From Methanosarcina sp. (lineage in GTDB: Archaea; Halobacteriota; Methanosarcinia; Methanosarcinales; Methanosarcinaceae): a DNA stretch of 7,913 nt. The stretch lies in the NCBI GenBank assembly GCA_024280975.1, contig JAMXLQ010000025.1, positions 1 through 7,913 on the forward strand, in the 5' to 3' direction. A model generated the notes under the pieces. The model saw nothing but the letters and a program-made list of their open reading frames with translations. It was not told where the DNA came from and searched no databases. Both the position numbers and the translations under genes were made by a program. Numbering within the stretch: the first letter of the stretch is position 1; each line of letters opens with the position of its first letter. Positions 1-4,944 of this stretch are shown here, piece by piece.

Positions 1-947
1 TCGATTGCTTGATCACACCGCTGATATTGGTTTTCGATCAAACCTTTTTTGAAAAGGTTTGCGATCAAGCCTTTTTTGAAAAGGTTTTCGATCAAGCCTT
101 TTCTCAAAAGGTTTGCGTCAATCAAAGAAATTCCATATCCTGTCAAGTTGCCTGCAGTCACAAGGACAAAGTCCCCTGCTTTTATATTGCTGTCAAAAAC
201 CTCAATAGATTCTGCTGCCACACTTTTTCCGTTAAGGTGCCTGTTTGTTTTCTTAAGTTCAACTTTCCTGCCTTCAGCGTGTTTCAGGAGAATTTTTGCT
301 CCCTGAAGGGAAGGCTCAAAGCTATAATCCATTTTCGAAAGCTCAAATCGAAGAATTCCAAAAATAAAACCGTCTACAAGCACCTCATCGGTTTTATCCT
401 CTCCAGGGATTTTATTGAGAAGAATAAGTCTTTCTCCAAGGGGATTACAGCCGAAAGCTGAATAGAGCTGTCTGTCCAGGACTTCTCGCTCGTAAGGAGA
501 ACAAAAACGGACATCTGCAGGTTGAGAGAGCTGAATAATTTTCCCTCTGCTGCCGCATATTCCGCATTTTTCCCCTATAAGGGGCAGATTGCATTCTCTG
601 CACCAGAATACGTGATCGTCTTCATACTCGAAGCGCTGGGAGTTCTTTTTCTTATAGGGGACCAAATCTGGATTTTTTTCAGAGCCAGGACTCTTGCTTG
701 AAGCCTGTTTTCCCACAGAAGGCCTTCCTTTAAAATCTGTGGAGTTACTTTTCACCTTGTTTTTCCGGGTCTGAAAATCTTTTCGATCTGAAGTCTTAGA
801 GGATTTATTATCCGAGGCTCTGGAATCTTTTTTATCTTTAGTTTTGGGAGCTCTTTTACCTGGAGTCCGATTTTTTTTTCTTTCCGGGTTATTTATCTCT
901 GGTTTCTGTGGACCCGAAGCCTGAAATTTTTCTTTTTTCTGCTGCAT
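1..947 (-). CDS. PAPS-reductase-like protein, N-terminal part (zinc ribbon + PUA-like domain), partial at left edge
   Basis: Reading the minus strand from the ATG at 947 gives 315 uninterrupted codons to the window edge, so the C-terminal part is missing. An in-frame stop lies a short way upstream with no other ATG between. Residues 1-105 are low-complexity and strongly basic (Lys, Arg, Ser, Asn). Residues 114-132 form a zinc ribbon, FWCREC then CGICG, with Cys116, Cys119, Cys128 and Cys131. Residues about 215-276 resemble a PUA RNA-binding fold, ending in IKAGDFVLVTAGNLTGYGIS. In methanogens this order (zinc ribbon, PUA, then a PAPS-reductase/ATP-pyrophosphatase domain) is known from a family annotated as phosphoadenosine phosphosulfate reductase-like; its true substrate is not established, and the PUA domain hints at RNA. 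The catalytic domain is outside the window, so the name is inferred. Residues about 279-306 are encoded by an in-frame palindromic repeat array (NLFKKGLI units). It is divergent from the reductase gene at 1364. Confidence 0.72.
   Translation of the reverse strand, partial: MQQKKEKFQASGPQKPEINNPERKKNRTPGKRAPKTKDKKDSRASDNKSSKTSDRKDFQTRKNKVKSNSTDFKGRPSVGKQASSKSPGSEKNPDLVPYKKKNSQRFEYEDDHVFWCRECNLPLIGEKCGICGSRGKIIQLSQPADVRFCSPYEREVLDRQLYSAFGCNPLGERLILLNKIPGEDKTDEVLVDGFIFGILRFELSKMDYSFEPSLQGAKILLKHAEGRKVELKKTNRHLNGKSVAAESIEVFDSNIKAGDFVLVTAGNLTGYGISLIDANLLRKGLIENLFKKGLIANLFKKGLIENQYQRCDQAI
31..117. repeat. Tandem 27-bp palindromic repeat array inside a coding sequence
   Basis: Three consecutive 27-bp units start at 31, 58 and 85, with the start of a fourth at 112. 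Each reads TTT(T/G)CGATCAA(A/G)CC followed by a pyrimidine/purine palindrome. Units 1 and 2 carry CCTTTTTTGAAAAGG and unit 3 carries CCTTTTCTCAAAAGG. The longest perfect hairpin has a 10-bp stem: CAAACCTTTT (39-48), loop TTG, AAAAGGTTTG (52-61). Adjacent units can also pair with each other (AAAAGG with the next CCTTTT), so alternative hairpins are possible. In the minus-strand gene the array encodes a nine-residue repeat, NLFKKGLI plus Glu or Ala. A 31-nt copy differing at only two positions lies at 4306-4336, which shows that this is a dispersed family. Confidence 0.9.
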
Positions 948-1363
948 GGAAACCCTGATTAGTGATTCAAAGAAATCGTTAAATATTTGATCGTTCAGTT
1001 TTATGGTTCAGTCTCACGCTGAATACATTTATCAATATATGAAGATTATGAAGCGTGGAAAGTTTCTGGCACCTAAAAACATTTTATTGGCGCTTTAAGC
1101 GGTATCGAAGATTATTTGGGAGCTTATAAGTTAGATAATGAGTCATCTTGATCGAAAAAGCATAATCTGCTTGCCAAAGAGTTTCTCAATCGATAAAGGG
1201 ATTATTATAATACATATAAAAGATTATTCTAATCAATAAAACTCACTTCTTCAGTGTTATATCACTTTATTGATATATAAAAATTGTTATATAACATTAT
1301 TCGTGAATCTAGAATATATTAAGCTTTCTGCTATGGTAAGGCTTATTTTCGAAGGTAATAGGC
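948..1363. promoter_or_regulatory. Divergent intergenic promoter region
   Basis: This 416-bp AT-rich region separates two divergent genes and has no convincing ORF. For the rightward gene there are two TATA-like boxes: CATATAAAAG at 1213-1222 and TATATAAA at 1274-1281. The second would place transcription start near 1303-1307. A minus-strand TATA-like element for the leftward gene can be read within 1028-1044 (TTCATATATTGA on that strand), but it is weak. An 11-bp near-perfect palindrome, CGCTTTAAGCG, lies at 1091-1101. These are motif readings only; no start site is known. Confidence 0.45.
1255..1296 (+). promoter_or_regulatory. TATA box flanked by TGTTATAT repeats upstream of the reductase gene
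   Basis: A good archaeal TATA box, TATATAAA at 1274-1281, is bracketed by two copies of TGTTATAT (1255-1262 and 1285-1292), 30 bp apart. The downstream copy is part of a perfect 12-bp palindrome, TGTTATATAACA (1285-1296), which would lie between the TATA box and the predicted start. This placement would suit a repressor site, but AT-rich DNA makes such matches cheap. Confidence 0.35.
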
Positions 1364-2614
1364 ATGAAATATGATGTCGTTGTGGTTGGAGCCGGTCCTG
1401 TGGGATCCACTGCAGCTCGCTATGCAGCTCTGAACGGGGCAAAGGTTCTCCTGCTTGAAGAGCATGCTTCCATAGGATCGCCCGTAGGCTGTACCGGACT
1501 CTTGAGCACCAGAGCAGTTGCAGAATGCGACCTCAAACCTTCTGACGAGTTTGTGTTCAATTCTGTACGCGGGGCTTTTGTACATGCTCCTGATGGGCAG
1601 TGCCTTCCAATCGATGGAAAGCAGACTAAGGCATACGTGGTCTCGCGGAAAAACTTTGACCGCGCCCTTGCAGTAATGGCTGTGGAAGAAGGTGTGGAGC
1701 TTTCTCTCAGGACCAGAGCTGTAGGATTAGAAAAAAAGAACCCGGAAACCGGTAAAGAAGGAAAAGAAAGTTCTCAGGTAAAACTCAGGATACTCAGAAA
1801 TGGCAGGCCCGAAACAGTCTGCACATCTGTTGTGATAGGGGCCGATGGCGTAAAAAGCCGGATAGCCAGTTATGCAGGGCTTGAAAAACCTGCCCGTGTA
1901 CTTCCAGGTATCCAGATTGAAGCCCCTTATGCCTCGGACGACAGTGATTTTGTGGAACTTTTCCCCGGTTCTTTTGCTCCTGGCTTTTTTGCCTGGACCG
2001 TACCGGTTGACGAAAAAGTTTCAAGAATCGCGCTTGCCCTTGAACCTAGACTTGCCTTGAAAAGCGATCAGAAAGACTGTTCTCCTCTTTCTTACCTTGA
2101 GAGATTCCTCCGCTCAAATCCCCATGTAAAAGCTAGATATTCTGGGGGCATGCTTGATTTTGTAGTTGGGGGAATCCCGATAGGCCCCCAGGAAAAAACA
2201 GTATCAGATGGGATTATACTGGCTGGTGATGCGGCGGGGCAAGCAAAACCGACGTCCGGAGGAGGAATCTACACTGGGGCTTTTGCGGCAAAAATCGCTG
2301 GAAAAGTTGCAGCAAAGGCTGCCCTTGAGAGAGATACCTCGGCAAAACGGCTTTTTGAGTATGATCAACTCTGGAGGAAGGGACTTGGAAGAGAGCTTGA
2401 AATAGGCATGAAAATTCATGACTACATCGGGAAGCTGGAAGACAGACAGTTGAATGATCTTATAGGTTCTCTGAATACCCCTTCAATTTTAAATACCATT
2501 ACCGAGTATGGAGATATGGATCATCCTTCTATCCTTATGAGAAAGCTCATGTTTTCAGGAAACTCTTTAAGACTTATGAAAGCTTTTGGAACATTCATAA
2601 GGACGCTCTTTTGA
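1364..2614 (+). CDS. Geranylgeranyl-reductase-family FAD-dependent oxidoreductase
   Basis: This is a 416-residue flavoprotein of the geranylgeranyl reductase (GGR) family, which in archaea saturates the isoprenoid chains of ether lipids using FAD and, in Methanosarcina, a ferredoxin-type donor. The N-terminal Rossmann motif is VVVVGAGPVGSTAARY (residues 5-20), followed by the acidic end of strand 2, Glu32/Glu33. The second FAD motif is GADGVKSR (159-166) and the third is GDAAGQAKPTSGGG (288-301). Family-specific features are the cysteine loop SPVGCTGLLS, with Cys43, and an aromatic active-site strand GFFAWTVP (207-214), corresponding to the YxWxFP signature. Length is normal for the family (about 390-460). 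The ATG at 1364 is preceded by GAAGGT at 1351-1356 with suitable spacing. There are no membrane segments, so it is probably soluble or peripheral. Methanosarcina encodes several paralogues, and the GCTG loop suggests this need not be the main lipid reductase; another isoprenoid such as a quinone-like side chain is possible. Confidence 0.88.
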   Translation: MKYDVVVVGAGPVGSTAARYAALNGAKVLLLEEHASIGSPVGCTGLLSTRAVAECDLKPSDEFVFNSVRGAFVHAPDGQCLPIDGKQTKAYVVSRKNFDRALAVMAVEEGVELSLRTRAVGLEKKNPETGKEGKESSQVKLRILRNGRPETVCTSVVIGADGVKSRIASYAGLEKPARVLPGIQIEAPYASDDSDFVELFPGSFAPGFFAWTVPVDEKVSRIALALEPRLALKSDQKDCSPLSYLERFLRSNPHVKARYSGGMLDFVVGGIPIGPQEKTVSDGIILAGDAAGQAKPTSGGGIYTGAFAAKIAGKVAAKAALERDTSAKRLFEYDQLWRKGLGRELEIGMKIHDYIGKLEDRQLNDLIGSLNTPSILNTITEYGDMDHPSILMRKLMFSGNSLRLMKAFGTFIRTLF

Positions 2615-2626
2615 TATTTTTGAAAG

Positions 2627-2679
2627 GACCCTATAATAAGAGGGTCAGGTTTCCAGCAAGTATTTAGCTTTCAGAAACC
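2627..2679 (+). other. Two consecutive hairpins between the reductase and glutamate dehydrogenase genes
   Basis: The first hairpin is perfect: GACCCT (2627-2632), an eight-base loop, AGGGTC (2641-2646). The second pairs GGTTTC (2648-2653) with GAAACC (2674-2679) across a 20-base loop. Together they fill most of the 87-bp gap. Neither is followed by a strong T-run, so they could be processing or stabilising structures between co-transcribed genes rather than a terminator. Confidence 0.5.
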
Positions 2680-2701
2680 CATTATTTTAAGGGGGGTAAC
2701 T

Positions 2702-3958
2702 GTGGGTTCTCGTTCTAAGCTACTTGAAGATGTTAGGCAGCATTTGTGTACCTGTGCTGCAGGCCTTAAGCTCACGCCTGATTTGGAAGCGTTCCTAGAA
2801 ATCCCTATGAGAGAACTCTATGTTTCTCTGCCTGTCCACATGGATGACGGCTCTATAAAAGTTTTTAAAGGTTTCCGGGTGCAGTACAACGAAGCTCTGG
2901 GCCCCACAAAAGGAGGTGTACGTTTCCATCCCGAAAGTACTATGGAAACAATTAGAGCTCTTGCAGCCCTCATGACCTGGAAATGTGCCCTTCACAAGCT
3001 ACCTCTGGGAGGAGCAAAGGGTGGAGTTATTTGCAACCCAAAAGAACTTTCACACAGGGAAATTGAACGTCTAAGCAGGGCTTACATCCGAGGAATTTAT
3101 CAGATAATAGGCCCGGACAGAGATATTCCGGCCCCTGATGTTTATACAAATCCACAGGTTATGGCTTGGATGATGGACGAGTACTCGAAACTCGCAGGTA
3201 AGAATGTGTTTGGTTCTATTACAGGCAAGCCAATAAGCCTTGGAGGCTCAGCAGGCAGGTACGATGCCACAGCAAGAGGAGGTTTATATACTATAAAGGA
3301 AGCCGCAAAAAGGCTCGGAATAAACCTGAAAGCTTCAAAGGTTGCAGTTCACGGTTTCGGAAACGTAGGATACCATGCTGCTTATCTGGCAAAAAAGCTG
3401 TTTGGCTGTAAGGTTGTAGCTATCAGCGACAGCAAAGGCGCAATCTTCTCACCCAATGGGCTTGACCCTGAAGACGTTTCAGGATATAAGCACTCAAATG
3501 GTTCGGTGCTGAACTATCCGGGAGCAGAAAACCTAACTAACGAAGAGTTACTTGAACTGGATGTCGAAATCCTGATTCCGGCTTCTCTTGAAAACATAAT
3601 AACTGAAGGAAACGCAGGAAATATTAGAGCCAGGATTCTTGCCGAGATGGCTAATGGCCCAACCACAATAGAAGGAGAGGCGATCCTAAATTCAAAGGGA
3701 GTCCATACCATCCCTGATATCCTCTGTAACGGAGGCGGAGTTATTGTCTCGTATTTTGAGATGGTACAGAACAAGTCAAACATAAAATGGGAAGAAGAAG
3801 AGATTCAAAATCGTCTGGAAAAAAAGATGAAAGAAGCCTATTTTTCAGTGTATGATTTTGCATCAAAAAACGACGTCGACATGCGGCAGGCGGCATATAC
3901 CCTTGCTGTCGGCAGGGTAGTTGAAGCAATGCAGCTCCGGGGCTGGATACGAAAATAG
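2702..3958 (+). CDS. gdhA: Glutamate dehydrogenase (Glu/Leu/Phe/Val dehydrogenase family)
   Basis: The 418-residue product is a full-length hexameric-type glutamate dehydrogenase. It interconverts 2-oxoglutarate plus ammonium and glutamate with NAD(P)H in the cytoplasm. The substrate-binding half has GPTKGGVRFHP with Lys70, MTWK with Lys94, the signature LPLGGAKGGVICNP with catalytic Lys106, and PAPDVYT with Asp146, the proton-shuttling aspartate. The dinucleotide half has VHGFGNVG (216-223) and AISDSKG, whose Asp243 ends the second strand; this alone does not settle NAD versus NADP. Downstream family blocks EMANGPTT and NGGGVIVSYFE are intact. The start is GTG at 2702, supported by a strong ribosome binding site, AAGGGGGGT, just upstream and by alignment of the first block at the usual distance. 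It lies 87 bp after the reductase gene on the same strand and may be read from the same transcript. Leucine or phenylalanine dehydrogenase is less likely given the conserved lysines. Confidence 0.93.
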   Translation: MGSRSKLLEDVRQHLCTCAAGLKLTPDLEAFLEIPMRELYVSLPVHMDDGSIKVFKGFRVQYNEALGPTKGGVRFHPESTMETIRALAALMTWKCALHKLPLGGAKGGVICNPKELSHREIERLSRAYIRGIYQIIGPDRDIPAPDVYTNPQVMAWMMDEYSKLAGKNVFGSITGKPISLGGSAGRYDATARGGLYTIKEAAKRLGINLKASKVAVHGFGNVGYHAAYLAKKLFGCKVVAISDSKGAIFSPNGLDPEDVSGYKHSNGSVLNYPGAENLTNEELLELDVEILIPASLENIITEGNAGNIRARILAEMANGPTTIEGEAILNSKGVHTIPDILCNGGGVIVSYFEMVQNKSNIKWEEEEIQNRLEKKMKEAYFSVYDFASKNDVDMRQAAYTLAVGRVVEAMQLRGWIRK

Positions 3959-4051
3959 AAAAAAGCCTGAGCAAATAATAATCATCTAATTAAAGGATAC
4001 AATATACAGATTTAAAATAAATTGAGGTTTATCGAAGCAGAGGTAACTCGA

Positions 4052-4264
4052 ATGTACAAATGCAACGACTGCAGATCCTCCTTACAATCCCGATTGTGGG
4101 GATTCTTCAAAACCGTTGCGCCGGTTTATCACGCCGGCGCGTGGGGAGTTTTCGATCAACCGTCTCAAAAAGGTTGCGCCTCCTTAGGGGCCTTTGGTCA
4201 AGCTTTCCGTCGGAAAGGTTGCAATCAAACCTTTTTTCAAAAGGGTTGTGATTACACCGGATAG
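4052..4264 (+). CDS. Doubtful 70-codon ORF with N-terminal CxxC, running through the repeats
   Basis: The ORF begins MYKCNDCRSS, a CxxC start typical of small zinc-ribbon proteins. GAGGT (4040-4044) lies seven bases before the ATG, and TATA-like AATATACA lies at 4001-4008. From about residue 34 it is translated palindromic repeat (FDQ, FGQAF, NQTFF each followed by a basic residue and KG), so the tail has no independent coding signal. I read it either as a real small gene whose 3' end was overrun by the repeat, or as a gene remnant, or as chance. No function is proposed. Confidence 0.22.
   Translation: MYKCNDCRSSLQSRLWGFFKTVAPVYHAGAWGVFDQPSQKGCASLGAFGQAFRRKGCNQTFFQKGCDYTG
4118..4140. other. 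GC-rich perfect hairpin
   Basis: GCGCCGG (4118-4124) and CCGGCGC (4134-4140) form a perfect 7-bp stem around a nine-base loop, TTTATCACG. It stands out in an AT-rich genome and sits at the left edge of the repeat cluster. It could act in RNA stability or 3'-end formation for the upstream glutamate dehydrogenase transcript; no T-run follows directly. Confidence 0.6.
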
Positions 4265-4336
4265 GGTTTGGGGATAAGGTTCTCAAACTCAAACGTTGTC
4301 AGGTTTTTTCAATAAAGCCTTTTCTCAAAAGGTTTG
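4149..4336. repeat. Degenerate cluster of the 27-bp palindromic repeat family
   Basis: At least four divergent copies lie here in the same orientation as those at 31-117. They are TTTTCGATCAACCGTCTC... at 4149-4173, a GC-shifted copy with AGCTTTCCGTCGGAAAGG at 4201-4218, a near-consensus copy at 4224-4244 (20 of 21 bases match 37-57), and a copy at 4306-4336 that matches 85-115 at 29 of 31 bases. In the third copy TTTTTTCAAAAGG replaces TTTTTTGAAAAGG. In the second, both arms changed together (CTTTCC/GGAAAG), so the hairpin is kept although the sequence drifted. Confidence 0.8.
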
Positions 4337-4359
4337 AAGGACTCAAGAATAATCTTTCC

Positions 4360-4545
4360 TTAAGTTTCCTCTTCGTTCATTCTGTTTCGTTCAAAGTTGA
4401 GGATTTTTCTGATGATTATCTTTTTGGATCCTACCCATAACTCTTCATTTTCAGGGTAATGCTCCTTTACGTATTCAAAAAGCTCAGATATACTCATGTA
4501 GTCGAGGTTTCTCTTGAGTAAATTGAGGTTTTCTATAAAAAACAC
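4360..4545 (-). CDS. Small protein of unknown function
   Basis: I do not recognise a family. The frame reads through ENLNLLKRNLDYMSISELFEY and later NEELWVGSKKIIIRKILNFE, ending NRMNEEET. The composition is a believable mix of charged residues and amphipathic helices without membrane segments, unlike the shadow frames nearby. The start is uncertain. The frame is open back to a TTG at 4581, but the strong TATA box at 4590-4599 predicts transcription starting near 4566-4568, which would exclude it. GTG at 4545 (61 residues) has AAGG closely upstream, and ATG at 4497 would give 45 residues with the conserved-looking core intact. I use the GTG. The gene is convergent with glutamate dehydrogenase and divergent from the kinase. 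The ISELFEY... segment could be a small helical DNA- or protein-binding module, but that is only a guess. Confidence 0.5.
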   Translation of the reverse strand: MFFIENLNLLKRNLDYMSISELFEYVKEHYPENEELWVGSKKIIIRKILNFERNRMNEEET

Positions 4546-4589
4546 CTTCCTTATAGGTTTAATCTTTGATCTGGATTTCAATACCGGCC

Positions 4590-4602
4590 TTTATATATTC
4601 GG
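4590..4602 (-). promoter_or_regulatory. Strong TATA/BRE promoter for the small minus-strand gene
   Basis: On the minus strand the sequence reads CCGAATATATAAAGG: a consensus archaeal TATA box (TATATAAA, plus-strand 4590-4597) with a purine-rich BRE-like CCGAA immediately upstream. It faces the small gene and would start transcription about 22-25 bp downstream. Confidence 0.55.
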
Positions 4603-4944
4603 ATATTTTTATCTGAGTATTTTTTATTCGAAGATTTATCCTGACATTTTCCATAAGCAGAGAATTTTAGGACACTATTATAGATTTTAACATAGATTGC
4701 AGATTAGTAAATGTGAGGCTTTTTATAAATATTCATGGCTAATTGTCCAGATTCAATTGGATCTTTATCGAGAGACATAGATAAATATTTTGAGTAAATT
4801 AGCAGAATATTAATATGTAAGAAGAATTTACAGATTAAAGACAAAATGATGCTTAATATAGGCCTGAAATTCAAAATTTGGTTTAAACTTTAATACTGAT
4901 AAACAATTTATGATATTAAGAAACAACTTACTAAAAATGAATAA
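4603..4944 (+). promoter_or_regulatory. AT-rich upstream region and probable leader of the sensor kinase
   Basis: This stretch of about 340 bp has no convincing ORF. The best plus-strand TATA box is TTTTATAAATA at 4721-4731, which would start transcription near 4755 and leave an untranslated leader of about 190 nt. A one-mismatch palindrome, GATTCAATTGGATC (4750-4763), would overlap that start. There is no Shine-Dalgarno sequence before the kinase ATG. Instead a three-codon ORF, ATG AAT AAA TGA (4937-4948), ends overlapping the start codon. Confidence 0.4.

Larger units (their letters stand above)
3959..4359. other. Gene-poor intergenic region with hairpins and degenerate repeats
   Basis: This 401-bp stretch lies between the convergent 3' ends of the glutamate dehydrogenase gene and a small minus-strand gene. 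Its first 60 bp are AT-rich with TATA-like AATATACA (4001-4008). Then come a ribosome-binding-site-like GAGGT (4040-4044), a palindrome ACAATCCCGATTGT (4084-4097), a GC-rich hairpin (4118-4140) and a degenerate cluster of the palindromic repeat also seen at 31-117. No protein here is secure; one candidate ORF is listed separately. Confidence 0.7.

Noticed and set aside
31..117. CRISPR array
   Set aside because: The 27-bp units abut directly with no unique spacers and each is itself a palindrome, so this is a simple tandem palindromic repeat.
9..461. 150-codon plus-strand ORF over the left end
   Set aside because: It opposes a longer minus-strand frame with a clear zinc ribbon and PUA-like domain; its repeated FEKV segments are just the palindromic array read on the other strand.
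1200..1228. Direct GATTATT repeats around the TATA-like box at 1213-1222
   Set aside because: A 7-bp repeat in very AT-rich DNA is expected by chance, and the TATA box at 1274 is better placed for the gene.
3514..3974. Two minus-strand ORFs opposite the end of glutamate dehydrogenase
   Set aside because: The glutamate dehydrogenase frame is intact with all family motifs; the opposite frames have no recognisable features.
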